Source: JAWXCF01 sp034440515
GTDB taxonomy: Bacteria > Bacteroidota > Bacteroidia > CAILMK01
Length of the DNA: 29,621 nt
NCBI GenBank assembly: GCA_034440515.1
Contig: JAWXCF010000125.1
Span: 1 to 29,621, forward strand
Direction of reading: 5' to 3'
Positions 8,221 through 16,084 of this stretch are shown in pieces. Under the pieces are notes generated by a model that was given only the letters and a program-made list of their open reading frames with translations, searched no databases and was not told the origin of the DNA. The position numbers and the translations under genes were made by a program. Numbering within the stretch: position 1 is the first letter of the stretch; each line of letters starts with the position of its first letter.

Positions 8221-8862
8221 TTATTGGGCCAAAAAACTGTGTTTAGTCTGGCTGTCGTGGTAAAACTCTTGATATAGGCTTTGCCAACTATCTGGCTGTG
8301 TAGTGCTTGTATTTAATAGTTTCGTATATATATACCAAGTTGGTTTTTGATGTTGAAAATAATCGACAAAGTGGGCTGTAAATAGGATTTGAATCGTGTC
8401 AGTTAATTTATCTAAAATAAACTGTAGGCCAGGCTGCCACTTAATATTAGGTAATTGTTGAGAGTGAATTTTACCTTGTGGAAACATAACTAGCATATTT
8501 CTAGGATGGCTTAATATCTCTGCACTGTGAAGTAATGATTGCCTAATAATGGTGCTGTCCATTCCAAAGGCTCCGAGTTTTCTAAAAAATGGTCTTTTTA
8601 TCAATTCGGACTCTAACATCATCAGGTGAAAATTTTGTTGCAAATATTTGTTGTTTAGGTAGTATGGTATGAATCCGTCCCACCAACTGATGTGATTGCC
8701 CAAATACAACATAGGTAAGGCATTGCTGTGTTCTTCTATACCTTTTCCTATTATTTTAATCTCTTGAAACGATTTCTTAATTTGAGCATTCAAGTACAAT
8801 TTAAATATGAGGTGCTGCAATTTGCCATTACCAGCTGGAATAAATGCACTAGACTCACTCAT
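8221..8862 (-). CDS. Lysophospholipid-type acyltransferase (CruD-like candidate)
   Basis: The 213-residue protein has the PlsC-family catalytic motif HISWWD (H57-x4-D62, preceded by LGN) and a later FPQGK at 127-131 that matches the family's FPEG substrate block with Q in place of E. These enzymes move a fatty acyl chain to a hydroxyl. Its gene overlaps the prenyl synthase by one base (TAATG) and ends 3 bases before the glycosyltransferase. In green sulfur bacteria a CruC glycosyltransferase and CruD acyltransferase together make acylated glycosyl carotenoids, so the same role is inferred here. A housekeeping phospholipid role is possible but less likely given the operon. Confidence 0.8.
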   Translation of the reverse strand: MSESSAFIPAGNGKLQHLIFKLYLNAQIKKSFQEIKIIGKGIEEHSNALPMLYLGNHISWWDGFIPYYLNNKYLQQNFHLMMLESELIKRPFFRKLGAFGMDSTIIRQSLLHSAEILSHPRNMLVMFPQGKIHSQQLPNIKWQPGLQFILDKLTDTIQILFTAHFVDYFQHQKPTWYIYTKLLNTSTTQPDSWQSLYQEFYHDSQTKHSFLAQ

Positions 8863-9869
8863 TATTTATCTCTGATTAGTAGACTAATGCAAATTGATTT
8901 CAACAGCTCAAGATACTCTGGCTTAACTACTTTTAATGCTTCCAATTCATCAAAACCCTTTAAATAGTTTTCTTTTAAATCATTTACCTTTTTATCTACC
9001 TTATACTTCTTGTAGAGTTGTGTTACTTGGTTTATTTTATCTATTTCTTGAGTCTCGGTGGTACAGCTACTTAGGTATAGTGATTCTAATTTTGCTTTAT
9101 CCTCATCATTTGATAGTTGCAATGCAATTATCAGCAGGCAAGTTTTCTTATTAGCCAAAATATCTCCCCCAATTCGTTTGCCAAAATTATCTTGATTGCC
9201 AAAAGTGTCCAGCCAATCGTCTTGTATTTGAAATGCAATACCCAGATTAACAAGTAGCGTGTACAATATATCGGCATCATCCTTTGAACCATTACCTGCA
9301 ATTACGCCCAATTTAGCAGCAGCCCCTAACAATACGGCTGTTTTTAATCGAATCATATCTAGGTAGTCATTTAAACTGGGTAGTTCTACTTGGGTTTCAA
9401 ACTGCATATCCCATTGTTGCCCCTCACATACTTCTATAGCTGTGGTGTTAAACAATTTTAGGGCATCAGTTAATTTATTGGCTTTCATTTCTACCAGCAA
9501 TTCGTAGGAGTGTATCATCATCACGTCACCACTTAATATGGCAGAGTTTAGCCCCCACTTTGCAAATACAGTTGGTTTGCCTCGCCTAATTGGTGCGTTA
9601 TCCATTATATCGTCGTGCAGAAGTGTAAAATTGTGAAATACCTCTATAGCTAGTGCAGGTTTTAGAATTTCATCCAGTTCCGCCCCGTACATTAATCCAG
9701 ACAGTAAACAGATAATAGGCCTCATTCGCTTGCCCCCAAGTTCTAGTGCGTGCCTAATAGGGTCATATAGCTCAGCTAGGTGTAAGGGTAGTGGCAACTT
9801 AGCCAGTTCCAATTCTATGGCTTTATTTAGGTCTGCTATACTTAGCGTATTTTCAGTAATTGATTGCAA
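8862..9869 (-). CDS. Short-chain polyprenyl diphosphate synthase
   Basis: The enzyme condenses isopentenyl diphosphate onto allylic diphosphates. From the chosen start it has 335 residues, with GGKRMRP at 45-51, the first aspartate motif DDIMD at 86-90, RRGKPT at 95-100 and the second motif DDWLD at 217-221. Phenylalanine stands five residues before the first motif (F81) and the motif has no two-residue insertion, a combination that in archaeal-type enzymes limits the product to about C20; geranylgeranyl diphosphate for carotenoids is therefore a fair inference. The frame extends back to a TTG at 9929, but family members begin close to the helix at 10-40, so I prefer the TTG at 9867-9869. It is the first gene of the carotenoid operon. 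Confidence 0.88.
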   Translation of the reverse strand: MQSITENTLSIADLNKAIELELAKLPLPLHLAELYDPIRHALELGGKRMRPIICLLSGLMYGAELDEILKPALAIEVFHNFTLLHDDIMDNAPIRRGKPTVFAKWGLNSAILSGDVMMIHSYELLVEMKANKLTDALKLFNTTAIEVCEGQQWDMQFETQVELPSLNDYLDMIRLKTAVLLGAAAKLGVIAGNGSKDDADILYTLLVNLGIAFQIQDDWLDTFGNQDNFGKRIGGDILANKKTCLLIIALQLSNDEDKAKLESLYLSSCTTETQEIDKINQVTQLYKKYKVDKKVNDLKENYLKGFDELEALKVVKPEYLELLKSICISLLIRDK

Positions 9870-9990
9870 TATGAGATTTGAATTAATAAAAATTGAGACC
9901 GAAATAATAGCCCAACATTCAATTGGCAAAAAAGTTACGTATATATTAGCTTAACCCTATGTTGATAGAGTCCTTGCCACAAAATATAAT

Positions 9991-9998
9991 TAACTTTG
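9991..9998 (+). promoter_or_regulatory. Bacteroidetes -7 element (TAACTTTG)
   Basis: TAACTTTG matches TAnnTTTG in the 170-base divergent spacer. A TTG at 9974-9976 lies upstream but closer than the usual -33 spacing. It would give the PaaE-like gene a leader of about 100 bases. Confidence 0.45.
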
Positions 9999-10099
9999 CG
10001 CCCCGAATATATACGTAAAATATAATAAAGACGTAGTAGTTCTAACATTAAGCAAAACAAAAGAAAGTGCTATATGTATTATACCCTTCAGAATAGACA

Positions 10100-11188
10100 A
10101 TGGCTTTAAAATTTATACCCCTAACGGTAGCTGCCGTACACAGAGAAACGCAAGATGCGGTTACTTTAGAATTTAATGTGCCTGCTGGTACAGACTTCGA
10201 TTATGTTCCAGGACAATATTTAACCTTAAAATTAGTCGTTAATGGCAAGAAGCTGAATAGAGCCTATAGCCTATGTAGTTGTCCAACTACAGATAATAAT
10301 CCAGCAGTAACTATAAAGAAAACCCCTGGCGGCATAGCTAGTACTTGGGTGAATGATTATGCAAAAGCTGGCGATGTAATTGAAGCCTTGCCCCCTATGG
10401 GAAATTTTAAAGCGAAAATTACCGTCAACGAGTACAAGCATTACCTATTAATAGGTGCAGGTAGTGGAATTACACCATTAATGAGTATTTTGAAATCTGC
10501 ATTGCACCATTCAGCCAGTAATAAGGTAAGCCTGATATATGGTAGCCGAGATGAATCTCAAATCATATTTGGGAAAAAATTAGATGAACTGGTTCAGAAG
10601 TATCCTGGCAGATTGAATGTAATACACAGCCTAAGTGCCCCAAGCAACAATTGGCAAGGGAATACGGGCAGATTAAACGGTGCGCATTTGCAAAAGTTAA
10701 TTACAGCCGTAATAAATGATTTAGATGTTGACGATGTGTTCCTATGTGGACCGTCAGGTTTGATGGAAGATGCATTTCATAGTCTAAGGGCTTTAGATGT
10801 TGACCCAGGAATTATTCACCAAGAGCATTTTAGTGCTGCATTGCCAGATGTAGATGTAGAGGACGACTCTAGGTCTGTTACTATGGTAACCGCCGTAGAG
10901 GAACCAGGTGATTATGATGTAAAAATAATACTAGAAGGTGTAGAAAGGGTAATTACAGTAAACCACCACGAAAGCATACTAGAGGCAGCATTAGACAACG
11001 ATATAGATCCACCATACGCTTGTATGATAGGAAGTTGTTGCACTTGCAAGGCTAAGCTGGTAAGTGGTAAGGTGATAATGGATGACAGAGAGGGGCTTAC
11101 AGATCAAGAAATCCGTGAAGGCTTTGTATTAACCTGTCAAAGTCACCCAGTAAGCCCGGGAGTAGTGTTAAACTATGATATAGTTTAG
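10100..11188 (+). CDS. PaaE-like flavin reductase with 2Fe-2S domain
   Basis: The 362-residue protein has three parts: an FAD domain with RAYS at 54-57, an NAD(P)H domain with GAGSGITP at 119-126 and FLCGPSG at 214-220, and a C-terminal plant-type ferredoxin with C308, C313, C316 and C346. This order is that of PaaE, the reductase of the phenylacetyl-CoA epoxidase, and of related oxygenase reductases. It passes electrons from NAD(P)H through FAD to a 2Fe-2S centre and then to a partner oxygenase or desaturase. No paaABCD genes are present in the window. The divergent neighbour is the carotenoid operon, so a carotenoid oxygenase is a possible but unproven partner. The gene ends in TAG. Confidence 0.88.
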   Translation: MALKFIPLTVAAVHRETQDAVTLEFNVPAGTDFDYVPGQYLTLKLVVNGKKLNRAYSLCSCPTTDNNPAVTIKKTPGGIASTWVNDYAKAGDVIEALPPMGNFKAKITVNEYKHYLLIGAGSGITPLMSILKSALHHSASNKVSLIYGSRDESQIIFGKKLDELVQKYPGRLNVIHSLSAPSNNWQGNTGRLNGAHLQKLITAVINDLDVDDVFLCGPSGLMEDAFHSLRALDVDPGIIHQEHFSAALPDVDVEDDSRSVTMVTAVEEPGDYDVKIILEGVERVITVNHHESILEAALDNDIDPPYACMIGSCCTCKAKLVSGKVIMDDREGLTDQEIREGFVLTCQSHPVSPGVVLNYDIV

Positions 11189-11243
11189 TTCAAATTGTAG
11201 TCATAATTGAAAGAAATACATAATTTCGCCCAACATTATAATT

Positions 11244-12518
11244 ATGATGAAAATCTCCCTAAAGATCCCACTTTGCAGCACCACATTACTTATTTTAGCA
11301 TTGTTGTGTTTTCGACCTGTTGCTAATGCCCAAGTCAAAACTGATACAGTTAAGATAATGGCATACAACATATTAAATTATCCAGGTAGTACAGCAGCTA
11401 AACGTAATCCATTTTTTAAAAAAATAATAGAAGCTACTAGTCCAGATGTATTGACCATAGGTGAGTTAATTGGTGCGTCTGCAAATGCATCTTTTCTAAC
11501 TAATGTATTAAATGCAAATCAGAATATTTATGCAACTTCTTCAAATTTTATAGATGCTTTCGATACCGATAATGGTATTTATTTTAAGAAGGATAAGTTT
11601 AGCATTATAAGTAATAAGTCAGTTAATTTAGGTTCTCAAAGTAGAATAGCTAATGAGTTTATGATGAAGTATCTACCAAGCGGTGACACCTTCTATCTTT
11701 ATGCCATTCACCTTAAGGCCAGTAGTGGAAGTACAAATGAAACTGCTAGAAATAATGAAGTAACCAGACTAAGACAACATACTGACAGCCTACGCCCAGG
11801 TACTAACTTTATGATATTAGGGGATTTTAATATTTATGGAGCTCTTGAGCCTGCATATCTAACCCTTACCGATAAAGGAGGTATTAAAAAAGGATATGTA
11901 ATGGACCCACTAAATATGCCGGGTAATTGGAATAGTAATTCTAATTATGCTCCTTATTTTACTCAAAGCCCTCGCACCAGACAGTTTGACGGGGGTAGTA
12001 ATGGCGGTATGGATGACCGTTTTGATATGATACTTTATAGTCAAGCAGTAATTGACAACGGTGGTATGCAAATATTGACCAATACAATGACAGCTTATGG
12101 TAATGACGGAAACCACTTTAATGACAGCATAAACAGAAGACCAAATACTGCAGTAGGTAATGATCTAGCTGATGCAATACATTATGCAAGTGACCACATC
12201 CCAATCTATTGCAACTTTACGTTTACCTATACTCTTACTGGGATTAGTACTTCTACTGCTAAAGCTAGCCAACTAAGTATTTATCCGAACCCAACAACTA
12301 GCACTGTAAATATTAAGTTTGATATAAACCAAGCGCAAACTGTAAACATAAGTGTGATGGATATGCAAGGTAGAACCCTAATCAATTCTGGTAATGTAAA
12401 CTACATAGCAGGGGAATACATTCAAAATGTTTCGCTTAGCGGCTTACAAAAAGGAATCTATTTGGTAAAATTTCAAACAGAAAATTCGCTTCAAGTTGCC
12501 AGACTAATAGTAGAATAA
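11244..12518 (+). CDS. Secreted endonuclease/exonuclease/phosphatase-fold protein with T9SS sorting domain
   Basis: The 424-residue protein begins with a signal peptide (hydrophobic 11-22, likely cut after ANA near 29). Residues about 35-325 have the DNase I-like fold: MAYNILNY at 39-46, E74 in GELIG, H156 in AIHLKAS, LGDFN at 192-196 and SDH at 316-318, which are the metal and phosphate-attack positions. The last 80 residues form a type A C-terminal sorting domain (YPNPTTSTVNI ... KGIYLVKFQT), so the protein should cross the outer membrane by type IX secretion. Substrate could be DNA or a phosphodiester/phospholipid. ATG ATG at 11244 gives the start; a weak TAATTTCG at 11221-11228 resembles a -7 element. 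Confidence 0.88.
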   Translation: MMKISLKIPLCSTTLLILALLCFRPVANAQVKTDTVKIMAYNILNYPGSTAAKRNPFFKKIIEATSPDVLTIGELIGASANASFLTNVLNANQNIYATSSNFIDAFDTDNGIYFKKDKFSIISNKSVNLGSQSRIANEFMMKYLPSGDTFYLYAIHLKASSGSTNETARNNEVTRLRQHTDSLRPGTNFMILGDFNIYGALEPAYLTLTDKGGIKKGYVMDPLNMPGNWNSNSNYAPYFTQSPRTRQFDGGSNGGMDDRFDMILYSQAVIDNGGMQILTNTMTAYGNDGNHFNDSINRRPNTAVGNDLADAIHYASDHIPIYCNFTFTYTLTGISTSTAKASQLSIYPNPTTSTVNIKFDINQAQTVNISVMDMQGRTLINSGNVNYIAGEYIQNVSLSGLQKGIYLVKFQTENSLQVARLIVE

Positions 12519-12553
12519 GCTAATTTAGCTACTCAAAATAAATTACTGAGACA

Positions 12554-13609
12554 TTGACTAAGCGGAATAGAAGCAGAGGGGGGAGATTGTTTTTGAGAGT
12601 TGCCTTATTTATCATTCTACCAGTTATGGTATTGATAGCTTTGGGTGGTGTTTGGTGGTTCGCATTAAAACCCAATACCTCTCTAAGGGCTGATAAGTCA
12701 TTACTTTATATAAGGACAGGTGCAACACTAAGCGATGTAACAGACAGTCTGGTAAGCAAAGGCATTATAAACGATGTAGAAAGCTTTACGTGGTTGGCTA
12801 ATCAGAAGAAATACAGTGATAACATACGCCCAGGCAGGTACAGGTTGCGTGCAAATATGAGCAATAACGCTCTAGTAAACCTGTTGCGAAGTGGAAGTCA
12901 AGACCCAGTAAAAATTACCTTTAACACCATTAGGTTAAAGCAAGATTTAGCTAATAAAATAGGTTCGCAATTAGAGTGTGGCAGTATAGCCTTATTGGCT
13001 GTGTTGCGTGACCCTGCCGTATGCAACAAATATGGATTTGATACAACCAATATATTGGCTATTTTTATTCCCAATACTTATAACTTTAAATGGAATACAG
13101 ATGCCAATAAGTTTATAAGTAGAATGGCCGCGGAGTATAAAAAATGGTGGACTCCAGAGCGTAAACAACAGGCAGCAGTAATAAACTTAAGTCAGACAGA
13201 GGTAAGCATATTGGCCAGCATAGTAGAGCAGGAAAGTAACCTAGCTACAGATAAACCAATAATAGCTGGGGTATATTGGAACAGATTGCAACGTGATATG
13301 AAGCTAGAGGCAGACCCGACTGTAAAATATGCATTACAAGAGTTTGGACTGAAACGCATATTAAACAAACACATAGTAGCTGGCGACAACAGATATAATA
13401 CCTATTTATACAAAGGTTTGCCGCCAGGACCTATTTGCATACCAAGTGTAAGCAGCCTACAGGCTACACTAGACCTAACGCACCACAATTACATATTTTT
13501 CTGTGCAAGACCAGACCTAAGTGGTTATCACGATTTCGCAGAAAATATGACTCAGCACTTAGCTAATGCTCGCAATTATCACAAGAAGATGAACGAGATG
13601 AAGCTGTAA
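12554..13609 (+). CDS. mltG: Endolytic transglycosylase MltG
   Basis: MltG cuts nascent peptidoglycan strands next to the inner membrane and terminates their elongation. The 351-residue product has a short basic N-terminus, one membrane helix at about 13-36, a LysM-like segment, and the YceG-type catalytic domain with ASIVEQES (catalytic E225) followed by YWNRLQRDMKLEADPTVKYA at 241-260, which is diagnostic. Length fits the family. The start is a TTG at 12554; no ATG occurs before the membrane helix. It follows the nuclease-fold gene by 35 bases and converges on the sorting-domain gene at 13623. Confidence 0.92.
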   Translation: MTKRNRSRGGRLFLRVALFIILPVMVLIALGGVWWFALKPNTSLRADKSLLYIRTGATLSDVTDSLVSKGIINDVESFTWLANQKKYSDNIRPGRYRLRANMSNNALVNLLRSGSQDPVKITFNTIRLKQDLANKIGSQLECGSIALLAVLRDPAVCNKYGFDTTNILAIFIPNTYNFKWNTDANKFISRMAAEYKKWWTPERKQQAAVINLSQTEVSILASIVEQESNLATDKPIIAGVYWNRLQRDMKLEADPTVKYALQEFGLKRILNKHIVAGDNRYNTYLYKGLPPGPICIPSVSSLQATLDLTHHNYIFFCARPDLSGYHDFAENMTQHLANARNYHKKMNEMKL

Positions 13610-13622
13610 GGGGAGAATAATC

Positions 13623-15329
13623 TTACCTCACAATACTTAATTTCCTAGTAATTAATTCATTACCAGATTGAATCTGAATAAAGTATATTCCGCTAGTAAC
13701 ATTGGTAGGTAACGATAATCGCAAACTACCTGAAACTCTTCCTACGTATATCTCTTTGATTAATCGACCATCTAAACCAATTAGATTGATGTTGTAGTTG
13801 TCAGTTTTTAAATTATCAATACTTACTATATCATAACTTGGGTTTGGATATATAGTTATCGTTATTAATTGTTTATAGTTACTTGGAATGCTAGTAGTAA
13901 ATTGATCAGAGCATAGGCAACCTATGAAACTGCTGTAGTATGAAACTGTTTTATTTGGTAAGCCTAGGATTTTAATGCTGGTGTCTGTGGCTGCAATGAA
14001 AATTAATTTGTCTTTATATTCACTTAATCGCCATAAATTAAATTCACCCTTTCCAGTTATTACTAAGTTGCTGACTATGTTGTCATTCTTATCAGTTTTT
14101 AAAACTAAGATTTCTTTGTTATTAGCTTTTTTATAAAATTTATTATTATAGTAGAGGCTATCTTTATACCTAATGCTAATATATTGGTAGTTAGGTACAG
14201 TGTTTAATATAGAAAATACATTACTTGATTTTGGGTAGTCTATTTCTAAATGGCGAGATATGATTGATGAATTTAGATCTAATTTAAGTATGAAATCACT
14301 AGATGAAATCAAAGGCTTCTGTACAATTGTTTTTCCATTAATGTTTAAATATACACCACCCAATACTTTAACAAATAATTGATTGCTTCTTACGAATAAA
14401 TTTATCTGGGGTGTTCTGAGTGAAAATATTTCATATGTATTGTTAAGTTTAAAATCTTTATCAAAATCTAGAATAAACGAACCATTCAGTAATTGATAAT
14501 TAACATTTCTAAACTTTTTTACATCGTCAATATTTACTATGCTGTCGCCATAAGTACCAGTTACTAAAATATGGTTGTCAAATGTTGTGAAATTATTATA
14601 AAAAATAGAGCTAATTGTAGTAGATGTAGTCGATAATTTTGCAATAACATTAATATTTTTAGTTAAATAGTTATATTTAATAATGCTGGAAATAGCTACT
14701 CCATTACTATCTATTAATAATGAATTGTCAGCAACTCTATAATACTTACTACCAGATTCCATAGTAATAATACTAGAATTGTCTGCTAACATTTTATTGG
14801 CAGTTTGTGCAAATGTGTTTCTTGGTTTACGATTGTAAAATAATGGAGTTTGGCTAAGTATTTTGCCAGTCCCTGTGTCTATGGTTAGGTGAAAATATGT
14901 TTGAGGATAATTATTTATTATACTGTCATTACCGATTTTTACCTTTTTACCTCTGACCATTAAACCAGCGTGAATTTGACCGTTTATGACTTCGGAAAAA
15001 CTTAAAATAAAATAATTTTCATTATCTAAGTTGGTATTTTGTATTTTCCATTTTATATTACCATTCGGCAATAATCTTTGCATAAAGAAAGTAGAATAGT
15101 TAGCCCCTGTTCCATAATAATTAATGGTTTGACCAAATGATTTTGTTTCCTTTTTTATCGTACCCGTAATTAAAAATGAATTGTCTGACAATAAGTTAGT
15201 TATATTATTAACAATCTGATTTCTTACATTACTATCATTTTGTGCTTTTATCCAGGCTTGGCAAGGCTGGGCAAAGCTGGATATATTAGAAATGATACTT
15301 AAAAATAGAATTAAAGTTAGTGTTTTCAA
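13623..15329 (-). CDS. T9SS sorting-domain surface protein of unknown function
   Basis: The protein is 568 residues from the chosen start. It has a signal peptide (MKTLTLILFLSIISN..., cut near SSFAQ), a long middle region with repeated strand-rich units and phrases such as LPNGNIKWKI and NDNIVSNLVITGKGEF, which resemble beta-propeller or SBBP-type repeats, and a type A C-terminal sorting domain (IYPNPSYDIVSI ... SGIYFIQIQSGN). It should be exported and attached or released by type IX secretion. An in-frame ATG exists at 15371, but the TTG at 15327-15329 gives a clean lysine-first signal peptide and lies in an A-rich context, so I prefer it. The gene is noticeably AT-rich and follows the small cysteine-rich gene on the same strand. 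Function is unknown. Confidence 0.8.
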   Translation of the reverse strand: MKTLTLILFLSIISNISSFAQPCQAWIKAQNDSNVRNQIVNNITNLLSDNSFLITGTIKKETKSFGQTINYYGTGANYSTFFMQRLLPNGNIKWKIQNTNLDNENYFILSFSEVINGQIHAGLMVRGKKVKIGNDSIINNYPQTYFHLTIDTGTGKILSQTPLFYNRKPRNTFAQTANKMLADNSSIITMESGSKYYRVADNSLLIDSNGVAISSIIKYNYLTKNINVIAKLSTTSTTISSIFYNNFTTFDNHILVTGTYGDSIVNIDDVKKFRNVNYQLLNGSFILDFDKDFKLNNTYEIFSLRTPQINLFVRSNQLFVKVLGGVYLNINGKTIVQKPLISSSDFILKLDLNSSIISRHLEIDYPKSSNVFSILNTVPNYQYISIRYKDSLYYNNKFYKKANNKEILVLKTDKNDNIVSNLVITGKGEFNLWRLSEYKDKLIFIAATDTSIKILGLPNKTVSYYSSFIGCLCSDQFTTSIPSNYKQLITITIYPNPSYDIVSIDNLKTDNYNINLIGLDGRLIKEIYVGRVSGSLRLSLPTNVTSGIYFIQIQSGNELITRKLSIVR

Positions 15330-15431
15330 TTTATTAAATATTAGAAAGGGTGCCAAAAAGCAAGCACCCATATTTTTTGATTAATTAAATGTAAATATAG
15401 TTTCTGTACCCATTCCACCTTCGATAGATAT

Positions 15432-15779
15432 TTAACCACCTAGAATATGTTCAAATGTAAGCCCAAGTGAAGGAAGAGTTATAATGTACAAACCCCCGCC
15501 TTCAGGAATAGCTTCCCAACAAGTTGCACAAGTACCTAATTTATGAATTAGAGCTAATTCATCACAAGAGTGCATACCTCCACTATTATTTATCCAAGCC
15601 CAACACATTGAGCAGCTTACTTTTAGGGTATTTCCTACTAACTGGAAAGTAGGTGGTACGTCAGGGCATCTTTTATCTGGACCACTTCTAACGGGGATTG
15701 TTTGCCCAAAACTTAGATTAGTTGTAAATAAAAGCACGAACAGTAGTGTGGCAAATTTAGAAAATTTTACAATTTTCAA
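15432..15779 (-). CDS. Small cysteine-rich secreted protein of unknown function
   Basis: From the TTG at 15777-15779 the product has 115 residues: a signal peptide (MKIVKFSKFATLLFVLLFTT..., cut near SFGQ) and a mature part of about 88 residues with six cysteines, including two CxxC motifs (CSMC and CATC) and several tryptophans and glycines. Disulfide bonds or metal binding are likely; I do not recognise a family. The frame extends back to a TTG at 15809 that runs through a nine-G tract, giving 125 residues, but the inner TTG makes a standard signal peptide. It lies upstream of the sorting-domain protein on the same strand with about 100 bases between chosen start and stop, so the two may be co-transcribed. 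Confidence 0.65.
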   Translation of the reverse strand: MKIVKFSKFATLLFVLLFTTNLSFGQTIPVRSGPDKRCPDVPPTFQLVGNTLKVSCSMCWAWINNSGGMHSCDELALIHKLGTCATCWEAIPEGGGLYIITLPSLGLTFEHILGG

Positions 15780-15798
15780 CCTTGAAAGAGACGAGTTT

Positions 15799-15807
15799 CC
15801 CCCCCCC
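15799..15807 (-). repeat. Nine-base homopolymer (G on the minus strand)
   Basis: The plus strand has nine C in a row, so the transcript of the small secreted protein gene would carry nine G about 20 bases before its TTG start. An upstream ATG (15815-15817) is out of frame with nine G but would be in frame with ten (or seven). This is the geometry of a slippage-controlled start, though activity is not shown. Confidence 0.7.
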
Positions 15808-16071
15808 AAGTATGCATTTTGTGGTTAATAATAACCTTTTCATTTTCTATAAATATGTTATTTGACAATACAATACTAAATATAATTTTTATGAAATTTA
15901 GTTCGATTTACAGGAAAATGTAACAATAGTTTATACTAAATATTGATAAAATTTATTAATTAACTACTTGTTAAACAATAATTTATGAATTTTAATAAGT
16001 TGAATTTTTGTAACAGTTTTTCAAAGTTCCCACCAAATAATCCATACTTATACATTTTCTGAATTGTAATT

Positions 16072-16079
16072 TAACTTTG
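16072..16079 (+). promoter_or_regulatory. Bacteroidetes -7 element (TAACTTTG)
   Basis: TAACTTTG ends five bases before the ATG at 16085, implying a leaderless or nearly leaderless transcript. No clear -33 element is present. The preceding spacer (15818-16071) is very AT-rich and shows no gene. Confidence 0.45.
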
Positions 16080-16084
16080 CACCA

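Noticed and set aside
12518..12530. Hairpin AGCTA-ATT-TAGCT after the nuclease-fold gene
   Set aside because: Five AT-rich pairs with a three-base loop and no T-run, and MltG follows at once; too weak to call a terminator.
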